In this document: positions 11,765 to 22,759 of the stretch, piece after piece
How positions within the stretch are numbered: the stretch's first letter is position 1
Layout of the letters: each line of letters opens with the position of its first letter
Assembly: GCA_011109175.1 (NCBI GenBank)
Contig: RDEW01000005.1
Coordinates: 740,335-804,334 of the forward strand
DNA: 64,000 nucleotides
Reading direction: 5' to 3'
DNA from: Dicyema japonicum
Lineage: Eukaryota > Dicyemida > Rhombozoa > Dicyemidae
The notes under the pieces: model-generated
Told to the model about the DNA's origin: nothing
Seen by the model: only the letters and a program-made list of their open reading frames with translations
The model's database searches: none
Position numbers and translations under genes: made by a program

Positions 11765-12387
11765 CAGAGTGGTTTTAACTCAACTAACCGATTAACCAAT
11801 TTCTCCGACCCATGATGACGTATGCAAGTCCTTCGTGGGCAATGCAGATTTCACGCTGCTCGTCCTTTAAGCTATCCCAATCCAAAAGGCCGGGAAACCA
11901 CTTGTTTGGGACGTGACATGTACAGACACGTTCGCCCTGAACAATCTTCACGAGTGCGCTTCAAGGGCGTGCTCTGCAGCTGTCAAGGTGGAGAAGGCCA
12001 AACTCAAAAAATACATCGACCTTCCGATAATAACAAATTTGTTTCCCTTGCTATAAAAGCTTCCGGATCCTATTCCCCCTTTACATTCGATTTTTTCGGT
12101 CGTCTTGTAAACCGGATCACCTCATGCACTGGAGATATTCGTGAACGCCGCTGGCTATTCGAGGGATTTCGCTCGCAATTCTGAGAGGGAACAGCCACGC
12201 AGTGAGGGCAACTAACTAACTTATGTTAAATTAAATTATTATTTTGATAAAGAAATAAAATCCAAGAGGCTGCAATAAAGTTAATTGGACCATTGAAACT
12301 TTGAAACTTTCAATCGAATTACAACAGAAACTCTTAAAGGCGGCTATTCTACAGAGCTACTCTCTGTTTCATGCACAATCAAAAATA
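11765..12387 (+). mobile_element. LINE inside a LINE: 3' end inserted into an older CR1-like copy
   Basis: 11765-11860 and 12262-12387 match consecutive parts of the CR1-like element at 22185-22420 ('tatgcaagtccttc', then 'gctgcaataaagttaattgg'). The 11861-12255 segment between them is a different LINE 3' end, the one also seen at 43735-44010 ('gtaaaccggatcacctcatg', 'ctgagagggaacagccacgc'). The younger family therefore jumped into the older copy. Confidence 0.65.
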
Positions 12388-13469
12388 CAGTAAACTCTAT
12401 CAAAATTGTGGCAAATTTGAGAATTGGCAGATTTCAGAATAAATTTTTTTGCAAAATAATCAAACTATTTAAATTAACAAATTTTTTTTAAGGAAAACAA
12501 TATTTTTAACTAAGGAAACAATTAATTAAATTTTATTAAAGAATAGTCAATTCCCAATTGCCTCTTATTAGAATTTTTAGTATTTTCTTTATATCCTCTT
12601 AATGAAGTAATGAATTCTGCTTCATTGTCATTTTCAATGTTTTCTAGAAGATAATTTTCAATCTCTCTTAATTTTAAAAGCGTTTCGGCCCTGTTTAATG
12701 ACTCATGTACTTATACACAACCGGATTCTTCTTGGTCCTTATTTATCAATTAATTTTTCCTTCTCATCAATTACCTTTTTTCACTGTAGTCAATTAAAAA
12801 ATTTTCTCTAGACGTTTAAAATAGTTTAAGATTTCACATCTTCCCATGCCATTTTTACAAACAATACAGAACTCCTAAGATTTATCTTCTTATGTGATTC
12901 ACCTGCACATGCGGGGCTATAAATATCAATCAGATTTTAATCAAGCTCCGGGTGTTTACTTTTCTTAAGTTTTTAGTTTAGGATTTCTGTCTTGAACTGA
13001 AATAAAAGCGATTCTGCATTCATTAATATTGCATTGACTTTCCTTAGATTCTCTTTTTAAAAATAGAAGAAAGTCTGTTGCGTATCGTCTGACATGAAGC
13101 TGATTTATTTGATTCTTTACACCGCAATATTTCCACTTTTTGAGCAACTGAAAGTCTGGTATAGCCTTTAACAGGAACAATCCGAGACATGCTTGCTTCA
13201 AATTATTTAAATTTTTAAAAATATTTAAAAAAATAAAAATAATTTTTAAAAATGTTGTCAAATTTCAGAATTGGCAAATATCATTGAAAAATAGATAAAC
13301 TCGATAAAAATAGCAAATTTTAGAATTAGCAAATTTAGCAATGCACGACACCATCCACGTCTCAATGAAGAAGGAATAGGATACGATAACTTTTTCCTCT
13401 TTCCTGTGTTCCTGGGGTTATAATAATAATTAGCAAATTGAAAAGTGGCATATTTGAGAGAGTTTACTG
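12388..13469 (-). mobile_element. Tigger/pogo-like DNA transposon with terminal inverted repeats
   Basis: Both ends are visible. The element starts CAGTAAACTC at 12388 and ends GAGTTTACTG at 13469, each flanked by the TA target site (12386-12387 and 13470-13471). The inverted repeats extend further with mismatches. On the minus strand 12700-12540 reads like the C-terminal tail of Tigger/jerky transposases ('LNRAETLLKLREIENYLLE', then a basic 'KENTKNSNKRQ' and a stop). The rest of the transposase, including the DDE region, is too decayed or deleted to follow, and at 1.08 kb the element is well short of a full copy. Confidence 0.65.
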
Positions 13470-14494
13470 TATATAAAATCATACAGAAAGTTTCATCCGA
13501 TTGATTAAAAATTTCTATTCATTACTTCTTGTGACGTCATTTGATCAACCTTTTTCAATAGACCGGCATTCAATATGATATGTCACTTCATTTCAACGGG
13601 AGAGAATTTCGTTTTCTGGCGACGAGTTCTGACTTCGATCTCAGCATCAACGACAATGACTCTGTATAACATCGTTTAGATGAGGGTTCTACTGGAACGC
13701 CTCAGGATCTTATATATTAAGAACTCTCAATGTTCTCTCCTCTGAACGATATATAGTTGGCAGACTTAAACAAATTTCAAATAGTAGGCTAGCCATTAAA
13801 CCAGTTGATTAAATATTAAATCAGTTTATGCTAACAAGTTTAAGTTTAATGGCCTGCAATAGTTATATATTACCGCGCAAATAAAACGGAGAAGTATGTG
13901 TTCGATCTATTTTCACGGTGACCTTTTAAATTGAAACTAGTAATGCATGCAAAAGCTCAGAATTGTTAGAACTGAAAATTAAAAAAATAAATATTATTAG
14001 TTGTTAAAAAAATAAATCCGAGGGGAATAAATATGGTAATCGCCCAGACCTGAGGCTATTTCCTCTCCATTATTGCAAGTGAGATTCACAAAAACTGTCA
14101 GCAGAGCTCGTGGAGATCTCCAATTCGGATTCTTAGTCGACATGGGAATTCGAGCGTCGGAGGTCCAAAGGAACCGGATATTACAACTGCGAAAAAATAT
14201 GAAAATTGAAACTTGCAGAAAAAAAGCATTCAACGTATAATATCAATTGACTTCTGGCTAAGACTCCTCTCCAATGCCTCTGTATTCCTTAATCCATAAA
14301 AAATGAGTAGCTTGCCTATTCAACTATGAGCATCCGGTAAGTGCTTGAGGGCTCGAGGAAAAATCATCTTGCTAAGATGATGCCTCTACTGGAGCATTTT
14401 AAAATCACTTGAGTAGTTAGGTGTTACACTGCTCTTAGATCAAAAAATACTTTGACCCAGTTAAAAATAAAGGTTATCTAATTAAACGATCTAA
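13470..14494. other. Decayed repeat DNA
   Basis: 13530-13700 is distantly similar to the LINE segment at 8430-8560. A minus-strand frame at 13997-14233 has no recognisable motif. No host gene was identified between the Tigger element and the protease relic. Confidence 0.4.
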
Positions 14495-15210
14495 TTATTT
14501 GATTTTAGGGTAAATGGCTTTATAAGGGAATCCGCAGTTATTCTTCTCGCGTGCCAATTTCATGTAACCTTGGATTCCAAGATATCCTCCATGAATTTCT
14601 GATAAGCCAATATTTTTTTCATTTAAAACTCAATAGCCGACAACGGCAACTTCATGGTTATATTTAAAACTTGAATAATTTTTGAAATAAAATATTCCTG
14701 CAACGCTTCACTTATATTTACCGCCTTTATAACTTTGAAAACCTGCTACAGCACTCGCATATCTAAAACTAACAGGACCAAAATTCACGAGAGCATACAA
14801 AGGCATTTTTTCATCTCCATTTTTTATCGCCTTATATCCGGTCTAATGAAATTTAGTATCTGGCATACCACTGTATTTGCAAAACAGGAGCCACACTTAT
14901 TTCCTTGCTCCTTTATGCCAGTGACACGGTTTTGACTTACCCAACTAAAAATTGCAGGATATCTTTTTCATCAATAAGAGTCGTGAAATCTTCAAGTAAT
15001 TCATCATCGTACGTATCATAAATATCACAAGCTTCATGCAAATTTAATTTGTTTGGTTTGCTGAGTTCATATATTGTGTACAAATGTGTATTGTGAGGTA
15101 ACCATGTAAGCGAATTGATTTATCCCCAATTCATTCGAAAATTGTCCTTGTTTTGATAGTGAATTGTAATGGTCGATGAATCATAAATTTCCATAAAAAT
15201 AGCCTTTCTA
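14495..15210 (-). pseudogene. Papain-like (cathepsin) cysteine protease pseudogene
   Basis: The minus strand carries the landmarks of a C1A protease in order. A propeptide inhibitor (I29) remnant ends 'ELGINQFAYM' (about 15120-15170). The catalytic Cys is in 'KCGSCFA' (codon 14884-14886), then 'VNFGPVSF' and the catalytic His in 'YNHEVAVVGY' (codon 14654-14656). The catalytic Asn is in 'WLIRNSW' (codon 14595-14597), and the end reads 'GYMKLAREKNNCGF'. A 24 nt intron at 14698-14721 joins 'QSYKGG' to 'IFYFK' in phase. It is broken: about 80 codons are missing between the Cys and 'GPVS', a TGA follows 'VVGY', and single-base shifts flank the Asn motif, one in a run of seven A. These enzymes normally degrade protein in lysosomes or outside the cell. 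The start is not defined. Confidence 0.75.
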
Positions 15211-15479
15211 ACGTTAAGTTCTAAACAAGAATATGACTTATCTGTAAAAGTTAAAAATTAGTCAAACTATATTTTTCTAGAAAATTCTTCCATTTAATTC
15301 CATAATATTTTACGTCTTGAAATAAATTTTCGTATTTGAAATGAATTTTAGATGAAATAAAAGAATTAAAATTTAACGTGGTAACAATGAAAATTAAACT
15401 GATATTTAATTAATTATGTTTAATTTTTTATTTAATTTTTTATTTAATTTATTTTTTTAATATTTTTTTTAATAACAAA

Positions 15480-15960
15480 AAAATTTTTTAACAATTAAAC
15501 AAATGTCAGTTGCTGCGTGGATTGCGAACGAGTTCCCTCGGAGTATGGCTATTCCAATCTTTTGTCTTAGCCATAACCCTTCTCGTTGATCCCTTTTCTT
15601 TCTGGCAAGCAATCCTCCGAGTTCTTGCAAGAATTCAGCCGTCATTGGACCAACGGCTCCCGATGATTCGGTCGCAACAGGAGTAAATCGGTAGCGATCC
15701 CCGAGGCAAGAATATTTCTTGATTTTAGGTTTTCCGCGGTCGAAGCAGCTGCTCCAGGTGTCTGAACAGATTTTTTTAATATTTAAAAAAATTATATAAA
15801 CTAATATAAATTAAATTTATATTAAAAAAAATTGCCGACATTGTCCGCTTCATCATAGGTAAAAGTATTCTTTTGTGGATTTTGCCTTCTTCAATTTCTA
15901 ACAGCGTCAACAGCGTCACCTAACTCGGTATATTTAATTTTGAATTAACATTTTTTTAAA
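15480..15960 (-). mobile_element. R2-like LINE C-terminal domain fragment
   Basis: On the minus strand 15730-15500 encodes the end of an R2-group-like LINE polyprotein: 'KIKKYSCLGDRYRF', 'TPVATESSGAVGP', 'LWLRQKIGIAILRGNSFAI'. Upstream, across about 100 nt of AT-rich DNA (15745-15835), lies a remnant resembling the end of another copy. The same arrangement occurs at 26247-26646. Confidence 0.55.
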
Positions 15961-17696
15961 TCTTTCTAAAACAACTCACACGAGCTTGCACTTAAATATT
16001 TTATATAACCCACATTAGCTGAAATGGTTCTTTTTATTTCTTATACACATTTGCTGTGATCTGCCGATTTGGAAGTTCCATGTACCTGTCACTCCATGGA
16101 AGTATCTCATTAACCTACTCCATTTTATATTCCTGTTCTGGATTAAATCTGGACTCTGTGCCACTAGAGAACAACAAACAGAACAACAAACAGACTAGAT
16201 TACCACACTATTCGTGTTGGAGTTCTAATTCGACTAGGCCAGGTTTACTTGCCTTCTGGAACCCCTCGGACTTGATGATGGTGATAGCAAGCGGCCAGAT
16301 GCATAATGTCTTTTCATAAAGCCGGAAGAGATGTCTTGTTTGAGACTCAACATCCACGGATATTCTCTCAAACCTGAATCTGCTCAGGTCATCGCTGTAT
16401 GCGGATTACAGAGACAATACTCTGAAAATTTTAAAACGAGGAAATATCGTAGCATTGAGGATCGGTCACCTACATGACAATCTCTGTTGATATGTTTGGG
16501 AGTTCGATAAATCTCGTAAGTGACACATTTTTATGATTATATTCAATCAGAGTTCTGACATAATTGCACGGTACAGAGTTGGATCTTTAGATAACTCGAC
16601 TGAGACTGAATTTTCTGGTAGTTATGATTCTCTATGCAACATCGTTCAACCCTATTTCAGTAAAAGTAGAAAATCCATAATATTCTGTACAGCTGTACGA
16701 AAATAAAGGTTGACCCACAGAGTCTAATCTCTGATGACAGGAAAGAGAATTCGCTTGATTTAATCAAGTATTTAAGATAGCGTAAGGATTATGGAAGGAC
16801 TAGTCACATTATAGGGAGTGAAGATGGCTATCAGGGAGTGTAAAGCAACCGTCATTACTAACAGTTGTGTCATTGCAATTTTTTATAGGATATGGAATGT
16901 TGGTAACAAGTATTGCAAAAAAGATTAAATAAGGGGTGGAAGAGTGTTGCAAATAATGTGATGAAAATTCCTTACGAACATTCCATTTGCTGAAATTAAA
17001 CATTCCCTTAGCCTACGCACCTGAGTTTGTATTCCAATCGATCAAAATAAAAAAAAATATTGAGGAGTCTAATCACTTTCAGTCCAGGAGAGATCCTTGT
17101 AAAAATGTAAACTTGTTTTGATCTTCAAGACACTACTATGAAAACATATAAATAATGATAGATAACAATTATTTAATAGCTGCTCATCGAGAAACGTTAT
17201 AGTCGATTATGCAAGACCTCTTGCATTGCAAACTTATGTCCAGAGTCTCTAATGTCTAAAGGAATTAAAATTGCAGTTTTTCCATCTTTAACGCAAACTG
17301 TAAAATTTAATAACACATGATTTATAATAAACCGAATTTTCCGACCTCTCATATCATTACACATGACCACGTGGGAAGAACGTTTAATAAGAACTAAAAT
17401 ATATTTTGAAATAAAAATAAAAAATTCGACCATTTTAACTTGAGGAACCAAGGAATTCTCTATAGCGAGTTTTGAAATTATTTGATGTCAAAAAATATTA
17501 TTATTTCTGAATTATGAAAATTGCGTTAACTGAAAAATTAACATAATAAAACAGATGCACAATGAGATAAACAAATTTATGATTTATAGCAGTAAAAAGA
17601 TTTAATGTAAAAAGATTATAATATTTTTATAATTATTTATTTTTTATAATAATTTTTAATTAGATTTTTAATTTAAAATTTAATTTTTAAAACATA
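15961..17696. other. Unassigned interval
   Basis: Several frames exist: 16056-16319 plus, 16809-17003 minus and 17197-17451 minus. The last, ending 'GHKFAMQEVLHNRL', has coding-like texture but no recognised family. 16200-16520 reads like decayed LINE sequence. 17460-17690 is AT-rich upstream DNA of the ZYG11-like gene. Confidence 0.35.
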
Positions 17697-20071
17697 ATGC
17701 AGATTCCTTCATTGTATGCATTTTGCATTAATGAATTTCGAAAAAACATTAATATGAATCAATATGGTAGATTAAGCTCAAAATCGAAGATGATGATCGG
17801 CAATAGAATACACCATGATCTAGAATATTTGAAAACACACAATTCACATACAATATTATCAACGATCCACGATTTCTCAACATTAAGCACACTTACAGAC
17901 GTGTTTTACAATATTTTCCGCCTTGATTTGTCAAATAATCAAATCGACATAAAAGATTTAGCAAATTTGTGCCAAAATCTACCAAATTTAACGAGCATCA
18001 AATTATTTAAAATAACATCTTCTGAGAATTCGCCCTATCTGCAGTATTCTCCAAATAATAATTCTTTCACTCTTTTGGAATATGATGACCCAATTTTACT
18101 TCATTTGCTATTTAAAAGTGGATTCAGCGAAATTAGGTCACTTGAACTTTTATCAGATTATCTTTCTTGAAAGAAGTATTCCAACTAAAATTTATTGCTG
18201 CACAGTCAAACTGATAAAAGAACTCGAAAGTATTAATTTTGACAATGTTCTAATATCCAATTTCGAAGAATTTTCAAAAGTCTTTGCAGTCCCAGATCTC
18301 TAAAGTTTCTATTTTGTCACTATTAGATACTTTTCGTATACAAACAGTAAAAATGTGCGTAAATTTAAGCTGTGATTGTAGACCGTTGTTAAAATTAGCC
18401 ACTAATTTAGAATTTTTTGATTTATCTGGATTTTCGATAGATTATGGACTATTGAACCCGTATTTTACTAGTTGACATTTAGAGAACTGTTTGAAACAAA
18501 TATTGACAAATTTTGCTTCAAAGAAATATCTCAATTTTTCAAAAATCATGTCACTGTTGTATAATTATTATTTACTGTAGTTCGAATCAAATTTACTGCT
18601 AAATAATTTGGTTAATGCAATTTTTCACTTTGAGCATAAAGATGGACTGCTTTGTTCTACTTTACGTTATATTGATGATTGCGACTCTGAAATTCGGCCT
18701 TCTGTTTATAAACGATTTTTGAGGGTATTTGAATGAATATTTTAGTTTATCTGTCGTTTGTTGAAAACATCACAAAATCCTAAGCTTATTCTACAAATCA
18801 TGTAATCGTGTATATAGATTGATAGGTATTGTTTAAAAACCAAAATGAGTAGAAAGCTCAAATCTGAATCTTATCGTTGGTTTGAGTTGATGTTAACTTA
18901 GCCTTATTTATGAAGCTTTACTTGTCACTATAAAGGCTTTGTGTTGCGATTATACGGTTGTCACATTTTTATATTTTTTCAGTACAGATATACTTTATAC
19001 TCAATTATGGTGCAGATTAAACCTTGGGAATTATCAAATTTTGTATTATCTTTGCACATTTTAGATTTTATCTTTTTCATTTTTTACAGAAACATTTATA
19101 AAAGAAGTTCACACGCACAATGATGAATATATGGGTGATTATGATGTCATGTATCTATTAATGAAGAATCAATTTATTGAAGATTTATCTTATTTGGGAT
19201 TCTACGGAATAATGAGGTATAGTTTACTTCAAATTAGCTCATTTGTTAATCAAATAAAAAAAAACAAGGATGTAGTAGCTTATTCGTACTGTAATACGGC
19301 TTGGAGAATTTTGTGGCTTCTTTTAGGTGAATTTGTCTTACCTTATGTTTTAGATGCAAACGAGGAAAATGGCACTTTGTTTGTTGAATTGGGAGGGCTT
19401 GATCTTATTATAGACTTTTTTATACAGTTTCCAGAAAATGATATTGTTTTGCCTGATTACATTCTTTTCCCAGTTTTTTTTGTTATTGAAAATCTAACTA
19501 AATTCGAGAACCTTCGACCTCCGGTTCGGAAAAGTGGATTGATTACCTATTTATTGTATGTTTTGTGTAATTTAATAGGAACTATGACTTTGGGGATAAT
19601 TGACCACAAATATATATTTCCATCTGCAATGCTTTATCAAACATAATAAGTGACACAACTCAAGATATAAAGATTTTCGATTTTTACAATAATGGAGGTA
19701 AATCCGTGTCTGAAGATATTCTTGATACGATTGCTTTATGTTCACAAGATCATTTTACACATGAACTGTATGACGGATATTATAGGTAAAATATCATTTA
19801 AACAAAAGATCGTTTGATTCACTCGTGGACCTCTTAAATGAGGAACTAGACCAAAGACTATGGTTTTGGGCCATTTGGGAATTTTCTCAAATGGTTTACT
19901 ATAAGCGTAATATTTGTTGATTTAGTAGCACAAATATTCATTCCAATGATAATGTCTACAAATGTCTCCAGAAAGATTGAGACTCTGTCTACTCTATCTA
20001 ATATCAAAGATCTGCGAAAATATGCCATTAGCTTTAAAGAAAAATATAATGTATTTTTCTTATTATTTTAG
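17697..20071 (+). pseudogene. ZYG11-family gene (Cul2 ligase substrate receptor), copy 1, broken
   Basis: ZYG11/ZER1 proteins are leucine-rich and armadillo-repeat receptors of CUL2 ubiquitin ligases. The N-terminal LRR part ('RLDLSNNQIDIKDLANL', 'NLEFFDLSGFSIDY') and the armadillo-like C-terminal part ('CNTAWRILWLLL', 'GTLFVELGGLDLIIDFF', 'VIENLTKFENLRP', 'DQRLWFWAIWEF') are both present. Nine introns restore the frame: 18305-18326, 18460-18482, 18556-18580, 18725-18745, 18802-18825, 18957-18982, 19043-19064, 19556-19578 and 19907-19928. They are 22, 23, 25, 21, 24, 26, 22, 23 and 22 nt. Copy 2 (53998-56792, minus) has all nine at the same places. Single-base shifts near 18160, 18275, 18365, 18895 and 18920, a TGA near 19600 and a TAA near 19788 break the frame. 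It is either a recent pseudogene or carries base-calling errors. Confidence 0.75.
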
Positions 20072-20600
20072 AATTATTTATCGAATCATTAATATTATCG
20101 CTTTATTCCTATTTTTTGTTCTCATAATTAAAACTTATTAAGACTTTGGGTTTAACTATTTTTAATATATTATCATCAAATAAAATAATTAAAAAATATC
20201 AAATAAGTGTTAATTTTTTTTCGAAATTCTTATTCGAGGTTTAAAATACAAAAAAGTGTGAGAGACTGTCGAGTAGAAGCTTTTTTGAAAGCCCTACCAT
20301 TCGTATTAATTTTCATTATTTTTATTCCAATATTTAATTATATAATAATTACTTAACATCAAATATAATAATGAATACCCCAAAATCTATTTTATTAATA
20401 AAATGTCATATTATTTCATACTTACGGTCAATCTAATTCTTCTTCGAACACTACTTAGTTATCCAATAATCACTAAAATGGATTTACCGGTGAATAACTA
20501 CATGACTTAAGGTTTAGAGGTATTCGGTCAAATATTTATTTCCTTATATATCCATTATTGAGTTACCAATAGAGATTAGACTAAACATATCATTTTTTAA
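20072..20600. other. AT-rich gap
   Basis: Downstream of the ZYG11-like copy the sequence is long A/T runs with no frame of note. It separates that gene from the small candidate starting at 20601. Confidence 0.5.
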
Positions 20601-20917
20601 ATGTCTACAAATCATAGAACGTCTTCTAAGACTTCTGGATTACCTGATGTTTCTAAGGATTTTAAAAAGTATAGAACGAAAGCGATTTTCTGGCCAGGTA
20701 AGAGTATAGAGCAGACACTAATTTTGAATTGAACTTTTTTTGTGTTTTGTTAAACAATTTTTATCTTTTATTTATATTGTGTTTAAGTGATCCTCTAGTA
20801 GAAATTTTTAATCATCTTTTTAAAAGTCTTAATAAGAAACGAAACATCGTGCTTCTATTATTAATATTGTTGGCCTTTGCAAACTCCATTGACCAATTAC
20901 AAAAATATTCGATATGA
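20601..20917 (+). CDS. Small single-pass membrane protein candidate
   Basis: Not recognised. Exon 1 (20601-20697) has a start codon after an A-rich stretch. Exon 2 (20799-20917) joins in phase after a 101 nt intron (20698-20798, GTAAGAG...CTCTAG), giving 71 aa. The N-terminal half is polar and Ser/Lys-rich. 'KYRTKAIFWPVEIFNHLF' spans the junction and is followed by a hydrophobic segment 'NIVLLLLILLAFANSID' that would span a membrane once. The intron is long for this window, so the pairing of the two exons is the weak point. A nearer acceptor at 20786 leaves a stop. Confidence 0.35.
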
Positions 20918-21139
20918 ACAGTCGGTAATGAGACCAAACCTCAAGTCTGATATCTATGTGCCTCAATCTAATTAAAAGTTTATGGTGTCGCGTAATTCTT
21001 GTAAAATAGTTTATATTCCACTTAAGTTATAAATGCGAGGTGTACTGAAAACTGAGATTATCACTACTATTGAATTTAAATATCAAGATATCTTAACCAT
21101 TATAACCACCGACTGCAGGATTAACAAGTTTCCACAAAA
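20918..21139. other. Intergenic DNA upstream of the tRNA-like gene
   Basis: AT-rich with no motif seen; no TATA-like element can be assigned with confidence. Confidence 0.3.
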
Positions 21140-21198
21140 GCGCCAGTGGTCTAATGGTATGATGTTAGCTTGCCATGGTTCGATTCCCGGCTGGCGCA
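21140..21198 (+). tRNA. tRNA-Gly (GCC anticodon), shortened to 59 nt
   Basis: The acceptor stem GCGCCAG (21140-21146) pairs perfectly with CTGGCGC (21191-21197), with A as the discriminator base. The A box TGGTCTAATGG and B box GGTTCGATTCC are intact. The anticodon arm starts TTAGC-TTGCCAT, giving GCC, but its 3' half, the variable loop and part of the T stem are missing: 12 or 13 nt fewer than a standard tRNA. The perfect acceptor stem suggests a recent deletion or an assembly error rather than old decay. Confidence 0.6.
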
Positions 21199-21651
21199 TT
21201 TTTAGTTATAAAATTTTTTAGTGAAATTACCAAACGTTTTCTTATTAAATGTTAACTTTTTGTTTTATTTAAGATCAACCTGATACTAAAAAATAAAAAT
21301 CACCACAATAATAAATATATAAACTTTTTTAGTCAGTTATTATTTAGCCGATAAAGCTGGACATAGTACTTCTTGTCCAGATCATTGTCTCATGGACCCC
21401 TTTAGTATATGAAACAAAAGCGATATCCTAGTGTAAAATATTATTCAAAATCAGTCCACAAAAAACAGTATGTTTTAATTAATATCTTATTTTGTTCTTA
21501 GTGATGATTTAGTAAATTATTTACTCACGTCAAAAGAGAGGCTAAAGTTTTAATGAGGCTGAGATATTCGGAACTTATTGATAATTTCTGTTAATAAGCC
21601 CCAATTGAAATTTACATCAATAATTAAAACATCTACTGGCACGTCTAAATA
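21199..21651. other. AT-rich gap
   Basis: No gene or repeat was recognised between the tRNA and the CR1-like fragment. Confidence 0.4.
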
Positions 21652-22575
21652 TTGTTGTTAAAAATATCATCAGAGCTCTGCAACAACATCAAATCAAGAT
21701 CTCGCTATTTCCCAAATGGAGTCCCTCAAAGCTCACCACTATCACCCCTACTCTTCAATCTCTACATAAACGACATGCCACAAACCTGTAATGAAAACTG
21801 TCTAATCCTCTCATATGCCGACGATATCATTCTTGCCTCCAAGGACAGAAACATTCAATCAGCGACTCAGTTGGCTCAACAAATGCTCGATAACTTGGAA
21901 CTATGGCTCTCGAAGCGGAGACTTGACACATCAGCAGCAAAGTCCTTTGTCACACTGTTTACCACCTACAAGAGACAGCTCTGTATCGAACCAAAAGTCT
22001 TTATGAAGAACGAAGCTATCTCTATTAACAAAACACCGAAGATTCTGGGAGTAACCTTTGATCGGGACTCACCTTTATCCGGCATGTTGAAAACAGAGTA
22101 ACTTCTGCTCTGAAAAAATTAAGAATTTTAAAAGTGCTCTCAAAAATATTAGAGATCAAACCCCCACGATATACAAACAATTCATCCGACCAACGATGAC
22201 GTATGCAAGTCCTTCATGGGCAATGCAAATGTCACGATCTTCCACATTGAAGTTATTGCAATCGAGGAGACTGCAATAAGGTTAATTGGACCAGATCACA
22301 ACATCCAACCTATTGAAAATTTTTAATTGAAATACAACGAAAACTATTAAAGGAGGCTGTTCTACCGAGCTGCCCTCTATTCCAAATACTATCGAATTAT
22401 CTACAATCATACAGAAATTGTGAGCCGATGCCATGTCCTATGAGAAGAGCTGTTCAGGATTCTCGACCCCGCCGGACTCGTCCTCACCTTTGTCGGTCTG
22501 GGATCACTTAGTTAGATGAGAACTTTTATTTCTTTCTCTTTGACCCAGTGATCCTGGGGGTAATAATAATAATAA
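21652..22575 (+). mobile_element. CR1/Jockey-like LINE, 3' half of reverse transcriptase with tail
   Basis: Encodes the RT palm and beyond: 'FPNGVPQSSPLSPLLFNLYI' and the catalytic 'LSYADDIILA' near 21810, then 'TPKILGVTFDRD' in the thumb region. A frameshift near 22085 moves the frame ('NRVTSALKKLRILKVLSK'). The 3' untranslated end runs to a (TAA)n tail at 22560-22580, which marks the true 3' terminus. It is 5'-truncated, as is common for LINEs. Pieces of the same family lie at 11765-12387. Confidence 0.75.
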
Positions 22576-22759
22576 TAATCATCAGACTTTATGGATTTAA
22601 ATTTTACTTTATTCTCTCAAAAAGAATTCATATTTAAAACTTATTTAAATTTATTAAATAAATAAAATTTAGACTTAATAAATAAATAAATAAAAAGTTA
22701 AATGGATTAGCGTTCGTTGTGCGGCTTTTTGTGAGATACTCAATTAATAACATTTTATA

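Noticed and set aside
15080-15180. Continuing propeptide frame as a separate gene
   Set aside because: The text fits the inhibitor propeptide of the protease relic directly downstream on the same strand, so it was merged with it.
19786-19810. A 23 nt GT...AG gap near the end of ZYG11-like copy 1
   Set aside because: Copy 2 aligns straight through this point without a gap, so it is diverged exon sequence containing a stop, not an intron.
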